A DNA stretch of 22,670 nucleotides from Desulfobacteraceae bacterium. Its GTDB lineage: Bacteria; Desulfobacterota; Desulfobacteria; Desulfobacterales; BuS5. Positions within the stretch are counted from its first letter, which is position 1, and each line of letters opens with the position of its first letter. Location: assembly GCA_030592105.1 (NCBI GenBank), contig JAUVKE010000005.1, positions 1 through 22,670 on the forward strand, read 5' to 3'. The notes beneath the pieces are model-generated. The model ran no database searches. It was not told the origin of the DNA and saw only the letters and a program-made list of their open reading frames with translations. This document shows positions 8,978-17,125 of this stretch, one piece after another. Made by a program: the position numbers and the translations under genes.

Positions 8978-9910
8978 ATGAGCAGGCCCATTTTTTTTAT
9001 TGCGTTTAATGATAGCGGCTCTTTATTTAAAAAAGTAACTATTACAAAAAAATTGCTGTTGTTGTTATCTGTTTTTTTATTTGCCTGCGTTGGCGGCTTT
9101 GTCTATGTTGCCTGTGATTATCTCAAAATTAAGCAGGCGGCCATGGATCTGCGAATATTCAAAGCAAAAATTTCAGCCCAATCCGATGAATTGCTTTGCC
9201 AGCGGAAACAGATACAGACCTTTTCTAAAGATATAGATACATTAAGATCAAAATTAATAGTATTAAATAAATTCGAAAAAAAGCTACGTATTATTGCCAA
9301 TATTGATAATAATTCAGAAAATCAGCAGAGTCTCTTTAATGTTGGCGGACCAATCCCTGACAGTATTGAAGCCGAAGTATCCCTTGATTCAACACATAAT
9401 CCTCTTATGCGCAGGATGCATGAACAGATAAAGGATCTTAGCGCAATATCAGAAGGGGCTGCCCGGTCTTTTGAAGCCTTGCATAAGCAGTGCGAAAAAC
9501 AACGGAATCTGCTGGCAGCCACTCCATCTATCCGGCCCATAGAAAAAGTCGGATGGACATCATCACGTTTTGGATATAGAAAATCTCCATTTACCGGGCG
9601 CCGAACTTTCCATAACGGGCTTGATATTTCTGCTAAAAAGGGCCAGCCGATCATAGCTACTGCTGATGGAATTGTTAAATTTTCAGGGAAAAAGAGATTG
9701 ATGGGAAAGACAGTTATAATTGATCATGGCCATGGTATGGTCACAATCTATGGACATGCTAATAAGCTTATGGTCAAAAAGGGTGACAGGCTAAAACGGG
9801 GAGATTGTATTGCTACGGTGGGTAGTACCGGACGGACCACTGGGCCCCATGTCCATTATAGCATCAAGATAAATGGCCTTTATGTAAATCCTTCGAAATA
9901 TATATTTTAA
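8978..9910 (+). CDS. Membrane-anchored M23 family metallopeptidase
   Basis: Predicted zinc endopeptidase acting on peptidoglycan (LytM/M23 fold), or a non-catalytic activator of amidases. The 310 residues have a short cytoplasmic N-terminus, one transmembrane segment (about residues 25-48), a coiled-coil-rich stretch (about 50-115), and an M23 domain from about 195 to the end. The zinc ligands are visible: His212 and Asp216 in HNGLD, and HVH at 291-293. The motif set looks catalytically complete. GAGGA at 8963-8967, ten bases upstream, supports the start. The context (folD before, secA after) gives no specific partner. An E2-type end fragment begins six bases after the stop. Confidence 0.9.
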   Translation: MSRPIFFIAFNDSGSLFKKVTITKKLLLLLSVFLFACVGGFVYVACDYLKIKQAAMDLRIFKAKISAQSDELLCQRKQIQTFSKDIDTLRSKLIVLNKFEKKLRIIANIDNNSENQQSLFNVGGPIPDSIEAEVSLDSTHNPLMRRMHEQIKDLSAISEGAARSFEALHKQCEKQRNLLAATPSIRPIEKVGWTSSRFGYRKSPFTGRRTFHNGLDISAKKGQPIIATADGIVKFSGKKRLMGKTVIIDHGHGMVTIYGHANKLMVKKGDRLKRGDCIATVGSTGRTTGPHVHYSIKINGLYVNPSKYIF

Positions 9911-9916
9911 AAGATC

Positions 9917-9942
9917 CATAGACCGTCACACAAATACTTCCA
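9917..9942 (+). repeat. E1/E2-type terminal repeat fragment
   Basis: A 26-bp match to the left terminal repeat shared by E1 and E2 (CATAGACCGTCACACAAATA...). No recognisable core follows, apart from a possible CTCC(C) of the E2 kind. It lies in the 143-base gap between the M23 peptidase and secA. It is an orphan end, suggesting a decayed element. A weak A/T hairpin (AAAAATG...CATTTTT, about 9951-9972) follows and could be a poor terminator. Confidence 0.55.
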
Positions 9943-10053
9943 CTCCCTAAAAAAATGACATCTTGCATTTTTCTTGTTTTTTTCGATAAATCAGGCCAAA
10001 TATTCGTATTTTTAAATTTTATATTGTTTATGTTTGCGGAGGCTAATTAATAT

Positions 10054-12576
10054 ATGATCGCAAAGTTTCTGACAAAAATTTTCGGCAGTAAAAACGATCG
10101 GGAATTAAAAAAGATGGATTCCTTTGTGGAAAAAATTAATTCCCTGGAACCTGATCTCCAATCCTTAACCGACCATGAGCTCAAAGCAAAGACATTTTTA
10201 TTTAAAGAAAGATTTAAAAAGGGGGAGTTATTAGACGAAATTCTTCCGGAAGCCTTTGCAGTTGTAAGGGAGGCTTCGGTACGTGTCCTTGAAATGCGGC
10301 ATTTTGATGCTCAACTAATAGGCGGAATTGTTCTCCATAACGGAGCAATAGCTGAGATGAAAACAGGGGAGGGGAAGACTCTGGCCGCAACCCTTCCTGC
10401 ATATTTAAATGCGATTACAGGCAGGGGCGTCCATATTATTACTGTTAATGATTACCTTGCACGCCGGGATGCCGAATGGATGGGGCGTATATATAATTTT
10501 CTCGATATGTCGGTGGGTACTATTCTCCATGGTTTAACTGATGAGGAACGTAAAGCGGCTTATAGTTCTGATATTACTTATGGGACAAATAATGAATTCG
10601 GTTTTGATTATTTGCGGGATAATATGAAGTTTGATGCTGAATCCCTTGCACAACCCATGCTTAATTATGCCATAGTTGATGAGGTGGACAGTATTCTGGT
10701 GGATGAGGCCAGAACACCTCTTATAATATCCGGACCTGCCGAAAAATCGACGAGTCTTTATTATATGGTTAACGGAATTATCCCAAAATTAAAAAAGGAT
10801 GTCGATTTTTCCATAGATGAAAAAGCAAGGTCTTCTGTTCTCACTGATGAAGGTATTGCAAATGCCGAAAAGATCCTGGCGCTTGAAAACCTTTATGATT
10901 CCAGAAATATAGAACTTTTACACCATATTAATCAGGCCCTTAAGGCCTATTCCCTTTTTAAACGTGATGTGGACTATGTGGTGAAAAATGGCGAGGTTAT
11001 AATCGTTGATGAATTCACAGGGAGATTGATGCCGGGGCGCAGGTACAGTGAAGGGCTGCACCAGGCACTGGAGGCAAAGGAGAATGTCAAAATAGAAAAC
11101 GAAAATCAGACTCTGGCCTCCATTACTTTCCAGAATTACTTCAGGATGTATAATAAACTTGCAGGTATGACCGGAACCGCTGATACGGAATCGGTGGAAT
11201 TTAAAAAAATATATGATCTCGACGTGATGGTTATACCGACTAATAAAAAAATGATAAGAAAGGATTCTCCTGATGTTATCTATAAAACAAAAAAGGAAAA
11301 GTTTGATGCTGCAATAACAGAGATGGCAAAACTTCATAAGCTTGGCCAGCCTGTTCTTGTAGGTACCGTTTCAATAGATGTTTCTGAGGATTTGTCCCGT
11401 CAGTTGAAAAAAAAAGGGATTAAGCATAATGTATTAAATGCAAAAAATCACGGAAAAGAGGCTGAGATTATTTCAATGGCCGGTCAAAAGGGGGCTGTTA
11501 CAATCTCGACTAATATGGCTGGAAGGGGAACCGATATAGTTTTAGGGGATGGAGTAACCGATCTGGGTGGTCTTCATATTCTCGGGACAGAAAGACATGA
11601 AAGCCGGCGTATAGATAACCAGTTAAGAGGGCGTTCAGGAAGACAGGGGGACCCTGGGTCATCCCGTTTTTTTCTCTCCCTGGAGGATGACCTTTTAAGA
11701 ATTTTTGGTGGGGAGCGTATCTCTTCAATTATGGATAAACTCGGAATGGAAGAAGGGGAGTCCATAGAGAACAGATTAATAAGCAAATCAATCGAAAATG
11801 CCCAATCAAAGGTTGAAGGGCATAACTTTGATATGAGAAAGCATCTTTTGGAATATGATGACGTTATGAATCAGCAGAGGACGGTCATATACAGGCAGCG
11901 CAGGGAGGCTCTGGATGGAAACAATTTAAAAGACTCGATCCATGAGATGCTTTATGACAGAATAGCTAGAGTTGTTGAAGATATAACCCATGAAAAAGAA
12001 GAATTTGAGCAGTGGGATATTAAAGAGCTGGAAAATACGGTATTTAAACAGTATGGCTTTCACCTGGATGATAATAGATCTGATGAAATAACAAAAGATA
12101 CTCTTATCCGCTCAATATATGACCATGCTGTCGCCATATATAATAAAAAGGAAGAGCTCATAGGTAAAAAGGACTTTAGATGTCTTGAACGTTTTGTAAT
12201 GCTGCAGACCGTGGATAATCTCTGGAAAGATCACCTTCTTAGTATGGATCATCTTAAAGAGGGGATCGGCCTGAGGGGTTATGCCCAGCAGGATCCCTTG
12301 ATTGTATATAAAAAAGAAGGTTATGGGATGTTTCAGGATATGATTTCAAGAATCAAGGAAGAAATTGTTGATATCATGTTCAAAATACAGGTTGCAGAAC
12401 CTGAAAAAGTTGCTGAATATAACCACCCAAAGGAGCAGGATTTAACCTTTTCCGGTTCAGGCGATGAAGCATTAAAACAAAGACCGATGAAACGTTCTGA
12501 AGAAAAGGTGGGGAGAAATATGCCGTGTTCCTGCGGAAGCGGCAAAAAATTTAAAAAATGCTGCGGCAAAACTTGA
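10054..12576 (+). CDS. secA: Preprotein translocase ATPase SecA
   Basis: Motor ATPase driving preproteins through SecYEG. The 840 residues contain Walker A in [19 protein letters not shown] (102-120), the [20 protein letters not shown] block (DEVD from Asp209), [13 protein letters not shown], the second NBD block ([24 protein letters not shown]), and a helical scaffold/wing region. The C-terminal SEC-C zinc motif has Cys825, Cys827, Cys836 and Cys837 ([13 protein letters not shown]), which in the family binds zinc and contacts SecB. GGAGG at 10038-10042 lies eleven bases before the ATG. Full length, no oddities. The secretion context continues with the ppiD-like gene. Confidence 0.99.
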   Translation: MIAKFLTKIFGSKNDRELKKMDSFVEKINSLEPDLQSLTDHELKAKTFLFKERFKKGELLDEILPEAFAVVREASVRVLEMRHFDAQLIGGIVLHNGAIAEMKTGEGKTLAATLPAYLNAITGRGVHIITVNDYLARRDAEWMGRIYNFLDMSVGTILHGLTDEERKAAYSSDITYGTNNEFGFDYLRDNMKFDAESLAQPMLNYAIVDEVDSILVDEARTPLIISGPAEKSTSLYYMVNGIIPKLKKDVDFSIDEKARSSVLTDEGIANAEKILALENLYDSRNIELLHHINQALKAYSLFKRDVDYVVKNGEVIIVDEFTGRLMPGRRYSEGLHQALEAKENVKIENENQTLASITFQNYFRMYNKLAGMTGTADTESVEFKKIYDLDVMVIPTNKKMIRKDSPDVIYKTKKEKFDAAITEMAKLHKLGQPVLVGTVSIDVSEDLSRQLKKKGIKHNVLNAKNHGKEAEIISMAGQKGAVTISTNMAGRGTDIVLGDGVTDLGGLHILGTERHESRRIDNQLRGRSGRQGDPGSSRFFLSLEDDLLRIFGGERISSIMDKLGMEEGESIENRLISKSIENAQSKVEGHNFDMRKHLLEYDDVMNQQRTVIYRQRREALDGNNLKDSIHEMLYDRIARVVEDITHEKEEFEQWDIKELENTVFKQYGFHLDDNRSDEITKDTLIRSIYDHAVAIYNKKEELIGKKDFRCLERFVMLQTVDNLWKDHLLSMDHLKEGIGLRGYAQQDPLIVYKKEGYGMFQDMISRIKEEIVDIMFKIQVAEPEKVAEYNHPKEQDLTFSGSGDEALKQRPMKRSEEKVGRNMPCSCGSGKKFKKCCGKT

Positions 12577-12683
12577 TACTCTCTATTTCTAAGAAATAAA
12601 CTAAGGGTTAGCTCAAAAATAAATTAGCAATTTTTCAATAAAATTTTATACCTGCCAACAATTGAAAGGTGATGGGGAAAAAT

Positions 12684-14570
12684 ATGTTAGATTTCATGCG
12701 TAAACAAGCTGGTTCCTGGATCATTAAAATTTTTTTGGGGGCAATAATAACTGTTTTTGTATTCTGGGGCGTTGGAAGTTTCAGGGATAAAAACCCAAAT
12801 TCGATTGCAAGTGTTGATGGAGAATCCATATCATATGAAGAATATCAGAATGCTTATAATAATATTCTTGAACAGCTGCGAAAAAATTTGGGGGGAGATT
12901 TAGATGATAATATAATTAAGATGTTCAGGGTAAAAGAGCAGGCTTTAAACGGTTTAATAGATCAAAAAATGCTCCTTAAGGAAGCAAATCGCCTGGGTTT
13001 GCTTGTCCCAAAAGAGGAGATGATAAATGCAATAAATAAAATTTCTGCTTTTAAAACCAATGGATATTTTGATTCCAGCCTTTACAGAAAAATATTAGAT
13101 CACGCAAGATTAACTCCTGAAGAATTTGAAGCCAGTCATCAAAAAAGAATGCTCATCGAAAAATTAAAACAGATGATAATAAACAGTGTCAAGGTTTCAG
13201 AGCTTGAGATCAGGCAATGGTATGACTGGATAAACAGATCGGTTAAGGTCGATTATATTGCTTTTTCCCCTGACAAGTATAAGAATATATCAGTGTCTAA
13301 TGAAGAAATAGAAAATTTTTTTAATACCCACATGCAATCTTATAAAACAGAACCTGAAGTTAAAGCAAGTTACCTTCTTTTTGATCCGGATGATTATAAA
13401 GACTCTGTTTCAATATCAGATGAAAAACTAATGGAGTATTACGGGGATGCCCCTGAAGAGTTTGTTACTCCTGCAACTGTACATGCCCGTCATATATTGA
13501 TTAAAACAAAATCTGATGATGATTCTAAAACGCTGGATGAAACAAGGGAACAGGCTTTAAAGATATCAAAGATTGCAAAAACCGGGAAGGATTTTGCTGA
13601 GCTTGCCAAAGAATATTCCCAGGGTCCAACCAGGGATAAAGGGGGAGATCTGGGGACATTTGGAAAAAAAGATATGGTCGCACCTTTTTCTGACAGAGCT
13701 TTCTCCATGCAGGCAGGGGATGTAAGTGACCCTGTTCGTACCAGATTCGGATGGCATATTATCAAGGTTGAAAAGGTGAATAAAGAATCTGTGCTTTCTT
13801 TTGAGGATGCAAAAGATAAAATTTATGATAAACTTACAGGCCAGCAGGCTGCAGATCTTGCTTATGAAGAAGCAGAAAGGGTTTATAATATCTCCTTTGA
13901 CGGAGATGACCTGAAAAATGCTGCAAAAGAGTATAATGTTAAAATTCATACAACAGATTTTTTTACAATAAATGGCCGGATAAAAGGAGTCGCTGATTCT
14001 TCAAAGTTCGCATCCATTGCATTTTCTCTTGAAAATCTGGAAATAAGTGATATTGAGGATTTTAATGGGAAATTTTATATTATTCAGGCCATGGAAAAGA
14101 TACCTGCAAAGGTTCCTGAACTTGAAAATGTGAAAGAACAGGTTAAAATTGATTCACTAAAAGAAAAAAAAGATACAAGTGCAAAAGAGGATGCTGAAAA
14201 ATTTCTTGCCGCTTTAAAAGATGGAAACTCCATGGCAGAATTGAGCGAAAAATATGAGTTGTCTCCCCAGGAGACTCTTTTTTTTAAGCGAAATGATTCT
14301 TCTGAAAAAACAGGGCTGGGGAAAAAGGGAATTAATGCGGCTTTTATCCTCTCGGAAAAAGAAAAATTTCCTGAAAATATTATCAAGGAGCAGGGGAGGT
14401 ACTATATTATAAAGTTTAAAGAGATAAAAGAACCTGACCCGGAACTCTTTGCTAAAGAAGAAAAAAATATAAAAAATATGATCACCAGGGAAAAACAGCG
14501 GCAGCATTTTGATTTATTACTGTCAGAGCTTAGAAGCAAAAGTGAAATCACCATTGAAAGGGATTTGTAA
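12684..14570 (+). CDS. ppiD: Membrane-anchored periplasmic foldase, PpiD-like (SurA_N plus parvulin domain)
   Basis: Predicted inner-membrane-anchored chaperone and peptidyl-prolyl isomerase near the Sec exit. It starts MLDFMRKQAGSWIIKIF, followed by one transmembrane helix (about residues 12-32). A SurA_N-type chaperone region (about 35-200) and a complete parvulin PPIC domain (about 266-362, VHARHILIKTK ... RFGWHIIKVEKV) come next, then a helical C-terminal region. At 628 residues it fits PpiD. Alternative starts are GTG at 12669 and ATG at 12672. I prefer the ATG at 12684 because its N-terminus is the family pattern, with a GGGGA-type site close upstream. It follows secA by about 107 bases, and the context fits secretion. 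Confidence 0.9.
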   Translation: MLDFMRKQAGSWIIKIFLGAIITVFVFWGVGSFRDKNPNSIASVDGESISYEEYQNAYNNILEQLRKNLGGDLDDNIIKMFRVKEQALNGLIDQKMLLKEANRLGLLVPKEEMINAINKISAFKTNGYFDSSLYRKILDHARLTPEEFEASHQKRMLIEKLKQMIINSVKVSELEIRQWYDWINRSVKVDYIAFSPDKYKNISVSNEEIENFFNTHMQSYKTEPEVKASYLLFDPDDYKDSVSISDEKLMEYYGDAPEEFVTPATVHARHILIKTKSDDDSKTLDETREQALKISKIAKTGKDFAELAKEYSQGPTRDKGGDLGTFGKKDMVAPFSDRAFSMQAGDVSDPVRTRFGWHIIKVEKVNKESVLSFEDAKDKIYDKLTGQQAADLAYEEAERVYNISFDGDDLKNAAKEYNVKIHTTDFFTINGRIKGVADSSKFASIAFSLENLEISDIEDFNGKFYIIQAMEKIPAKVPELENVKEQVKIDSLKEKKDTSAKEDAEKFLAALKDGNSMAELSEKYELSPQETLFFKRNDSSEKTGLGKKGINAAFILSEKEKFPENIIKEQGRYYIIKFKEIKEPDPELFAKEEKNIKNMITREKQRQHFDLLLSELRSKSEITIERDL

Positions 14571-14587
14571 TTAAAAATGCTTCAGGT

Positions 14588-14606
14588 TCAGATTATACCT
14601 GTTGCT
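14588..14606 (+). repeat. E3 element fragment
   Basis: Nineteen bases, TCAGATTATACCTGTTGCT, identical to the loop and arm of E3 copy a read on its minus strand, and nearly identical to E3 copy b. The match stops where E1 copy c begins. This suggests that E1 inserted into, or recombined with, an E3 element. Confidence 0.55.
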
Positions 14607-14762
14607 ATAGAGTTCATATAAATAATTTAAGACACTGAGAGCTATAATAAAATTTAAAAACCGCTGAAATTCGCTACACTCAAACAGCCAGAGTTTTTTA
14701 AATTTCACCATAGCTCAGTTTCGCCATCTGGGTTTATGAAATTTATTATCTGAACATCTAAA
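14606..14762 (-). mobile_element. E1 element, copy c (complete)
   Basis: Terminal repeats lie at 14606-14631 (TATAGAGTTCATATAAATAA...) and 14737-14762 (TGAAATTTATTATCTGAACA...). The core at 14635-14718 carries a two-base insertion near its left edge, which shifts the open frame after MVKFKKLWLFECSEFQ and about ten further residues. The open-frame strand is minus, opposite to the flanking ppiD-like and zinc-ribbon genes. The element fills most of the 223-base gap between them. Confidence 0.8.
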
Positions 14763-14793
14763 TACTATACTTTCTTTAAAGGAGCTTGAAATT

Positions 14794-15045
14794 ATGCAGG
14801 CATCCGGTACTGAACAGGACGGCAGAAGTATCCATACCACGAAAAAATGTTATGAATGTCTTGGCAGACTCCCTTTGAATGCAGAAATCTGCGAATTTTG
14901 TAAAAAAAAAGTTGGTGATGTAAACAAAGACGGGTTTGCGGAAAAACCGATTGACTGGAAGGCCTATATTTTGTCTGTTTTATCTTTGGCCGGACTGGGG
15001 CTGTACATATGGTGGCTTTTTTTTAAAGATTCTCCTTCTCCATAG
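14794..15045 (+). CDS. Small zinc-ribbon membrane protein of unknown function
   Basis: An 83-residue protein with two CxxC knuckles (Cys19/Cys22 and Cys33/Cys36) forming a zinc-ribbon-like module. One transmembrane helix (about residues 57-77, LSLAGLGLYIWWLFF) follows, near the C-terminus. AAGGAG nine bases before the ATG supports real translation. The ribbon would face the cytoplasm or periplasm depending on topology, which I cannot decide. I do not recognise a named family. Similar short ribbon-plus-helix proteins are common and mostly uncharacterised. It is separated from the ppiD-like gene by E1 copy c and followed by a long inverted repeat. Confidence 0.75.
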   Translation: MQASGTEQDGRSIHTTKKCYECLGRLPLNAEICEFCKKKVGDVNKDGFAEKPIDWKAYILSVLSLAGLGLYIWWLFFKDSPSP

Positions 15046-15056
15046 CTTTTTCATGG

Positions 15057-15130
15057 AAACGCTGACAAAATATTTTGCACGCATTAAAAGGGAAGTTATT
15101 TCAGCGTCATTTTTTATTTTGTCAGCGTTT
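15057..15130. terminator. Long inverted repeat between convergent genes, likely bidirectional terminator
   Basis: A perfect 16-bp inverted repeat (AAACGCTGACAAAATA at 15057-15072 and its complement at 15115-15130) encloses 42 bases. A second TCAGCGT (15101-15107) inside the loop could pair with the left arm instead, leaving a following T-rich run (CATTTTTTATTTT), which would be a more conventional terminator for the plus-strand genes. It lies exactly between the stops of the zinc-ribbon gene (plus) and the DUF47 gene (minus), fitting a two-way terminator. Confidence 0.6.
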
Positions 15131-15131
15131 A

Positions 15132-15800
15132 TTATTCCGCTATCATTGCTCGCATCATGTCTCCTGCATTTTCAGCATGATCTGCTATGGAGCCGATGGT
15201 TTCGCTGAGCCGAATCAGATGAAATACCATAATAGGATCTGTGATTGATGTGAATACTTTCTGCTTTACCATATCTTCCGTGGTATCAGCATCATGCTCC
15301 ATTTGGCGTATGTTATGGATAATTTCCTTAACAATCAACCGTTGTTTTTTTGAAAAGCTTGTAAAATAGTTTCTTGCTTCAGTAACCATAATATTTAATT
15401 CTTCAATGGGAGCCACTGCCTGGTCAGCAAGAAGAATGAAATCTTCTGCAACTTCTGCGGGAATCCCAGGATCAGGCCGATAGGAGATCCAGTCTACAGC
15501 ATCCTCCACAGCATCAAGAATTGAATCCTGTTCTCTTAAATATCTGAATAACTGGAATTTATCCACAGGGAGCATTGTTCCCTTGGGAAGGTGCCCCCGT
15601 ATCCTGCGTTTGATTGCATCTGCTTCACTCTCCAGCATGCTTATTTCCTTGACAAATTTACTAAATGATTCACATTTTTTTTCAATATGGCATTCTATTG
15701 CCTGCTGAAAAGTCCATGCACATTCTTTTACTTTTTCAGCATGTTCCTGGAGTCCTTCAAAGGGGGAAGCTATAAAAATTGAAAGAAATGGTATACGCAT
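15132..15800 (-). CDS. DUF47/PhoU-like phosphate transport accessory protein
   Basis: A 222-residue, mainly helical cytoplasmic protein of the TIGR00153/DUF47 (PhoU-like) family. It starts MRIPFLSIFIASPFEGLQEH and includes the conserved ...ADAIKRRIRGHLPKGTMLPVDKFQLFRYLREQDSILDAVEDAVDW pattern (shown only in part at each end). Such proteins are paired with PiT permeases and are thought to modulate them. The start at 15800 is chosen because AGGAGG (15807-15812) lies six bases upstream and overlaps the stop TAG of the PiT gene. An earlier ATG at 15821 would lack this site. Co-transcription and coupling with PiT are likely. Confidence 0.9.
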   Translation of the reverse strand: MRIPFLSIFIASPFEGLQEHAEKVKECAWTFQQAIECHIEKKCESFSKFVKEISMLESEADAIKRRIRGHLPKGTMLPVDKFQLFRYLREQDSILDAVEDAVDWISYRPDPGIPAEVAEDFILLADQAVAPIEELNIMVTEARNYFTSFSKKQRLIVKEIIHNIRQMEHDADTTEDMVKQKVFTSITDPIMVFHLIRLSETIGSIADHAENAGDMMRAMIAE

Positions 15801-15810
15801 TGTTTTCCTC

Positions 15811-17040
15811 CTATATAACATGTTTGAGAATTAAAAAGATTATCATGCTTGTGAAAGCAGCAGCAGGAACCGTTAAAATCCAGTAAACTATAATCTGAAA
15901 AATTATCTTAAAATTGACCGCCTCCATCCCCCGGGCAAATCCAACCCCCAGTACCCCTCCAACTGCTGCATGGGTTGTTGATACAGGAAGCCCCAGTTTT
16001 GATGCAATCATCACTGTTGTGGCGGCTGCAAAATCAACAGAAAAACCACGGGTATTGTTAAGTGTGGTAATCTTTGTCCCGAGAGTCTTCATCACTCTGT
16101 GGCCCGCCATTCCAATTCCCAGTGAAATCCCGACCCCACCAAATAGCAATAGAAAAATAGGCACCGGCACAGTGGCCCCCACACTTCCTGTTTTCACCAG
16201 AAAATATATTACAGCAAGGGGACCTATGGCATTGGCCACATCATTTGCCCCCTGGGCTAAAGCAACATAACATGATGTTCCTATCTGAATCACCCTGAAG
16301 ATTTCTTCCACCTCATCTTTCCTTTTTTTTGAGGAAAAGAATTTTTTAATGGCCAGTTTCCCCAATAAACCAAGGCCGGTGGCGATAATTACGGCCAGAA
16401 TAAGCGCTTCATGGGTTTCCATGGCAAGTCTTTTCCCAAGGGGTGTTTTAAAAAGGAAGGAGAGGATTATAATAAAAACTGTAATTCCTATGAAATATTT
16501 AGAGAGATTTATAGCCCTGGAATAGGGATCTCTTCTGGCCAGAATAAATTTTACTATGCATTTAAACATCACATAGCTGATTACCATGCTAATGAGAGGG
16601 GATATGATCCAGCTGATTATAACAGCTGCAAGCTTACCCCAGTTTATAACGGAAAAGCCCCCTGCCATAATTCCAAACCCTATCATGGCGCCGACTATCG
16701 AATGGGTCGTTGAGACAGGAAGAGATTTCCATGTGGCAAAGCTGACCCACAGTGCTGCAGCAAGAAGCGCTGAAAGCGCTCCAATAAGGGCCAAACGCGG
16801 ATCTGTAAGGATGGATGTGGAGACTATTCCTTTTCTGATGGTATTAGTGACATGGGACCCTATAAATGTTGCGCCCACGATATTTAATATTCCTGCGACA
16901 AATACCGCCTGACGTATTGTCAGAGCTTTGGCGCCGACAGCAGATGCCATGGAATTGGCAACATCATTTGCACCAATGTTCCATGCCATATAAAAACCGA
17001 AAATATAGCCTGTAATTAAAACGTAATACTCAGGTGACAT
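15811..17040 (-). CDS. pit: PiT family inorganic phosphate permease
   Basis: Low-affinity phosphate (metal-phosphate) symporter of the inner membrane. The 409 residues are arranged as two homologous halves, each with the family signature: GANDVANS at 23-30 and GANDVANA at 264-271. About ten hydrophobic segments and the VSTTHSIVGAMIG and VSTTHAAVGGVLG repeats are visible. Length is normal for short PiT proteins. There is no strong ribosome site before the ATG at 17040. It is followed immediately by the DUF47 partner. A helicase gene lies upstream, 85 bases away on the same strand. No pho box was recognised. Confidence 0.95.
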   Translation of the reverse strand: MSPEYYVLITGYIFGFYMAWNIGANDVANSMASAVGAKALTIRQAVFVAGILNIVGATFIGSHVTNTIRKGIVSTSILTDPRLALIGALSALLAAALWVSFATWKSLPVSTTHSIVGAMIGFGIMAGGFSVINWGKLAAVIISWIISPLISMVISYVMFKCIVKFILARRDPYSRAINLSKYFIGITVFIIILSFLFKTPLGKRLAMETHEALILAVIIATGLGLLGKLAIKKFFSSKKRKDEVEEIFRVIQIGTSCYVALAQGANDVANAIGPLAVIYFLVKTGSVGATVPVPIFLLLFGGVGISLGIGMAGHRVMKTLGTKITTLNNTRGFSVDFAAATTVMIASKLGLPVSTTHAAVGGVLGVGFARGMEAVNFKIIFQIIVYWILTVPAAAFTSMIIFLILKHVI

Positions 17041-17075
17041 AATTTATACTTAAACCTATCGATTTTCAGATGAAT

Positions 17076-17115
17076 AGTACCTGAACAAAAAAATCCTGGT
17101 TTTTCTTTGGGTACT
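17076..17115. promoter_or_regulatory. Imperfect hairpin between the helicase and PiT genes
   Basis: AGTACC (17076-17081) and GGTACT (17110-17115) are perfect arms, continued by wobble and A/T pairs (GAACAAAAA against TTTTTCTTT) with one mismatch. It sits in the 85-base gap upstream of the PiT start on the minus strand. It could be a weak terminator for the helicase or a leader structure for pit. It has no clear run of T after the stem in the minus direction, so its role is open. Confidence 0.3.
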
Positions 17116-17125
17116 ATTTAAAAAT

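Noticed and set aside
14936..15208. Plus-strand open frame overlapping the zinc-ribbon gene in another frame
   Set aside because: It overlaps a better supported gene and runs through the inverted-repeat terminator into the DUF47 gene; no ribosome site.
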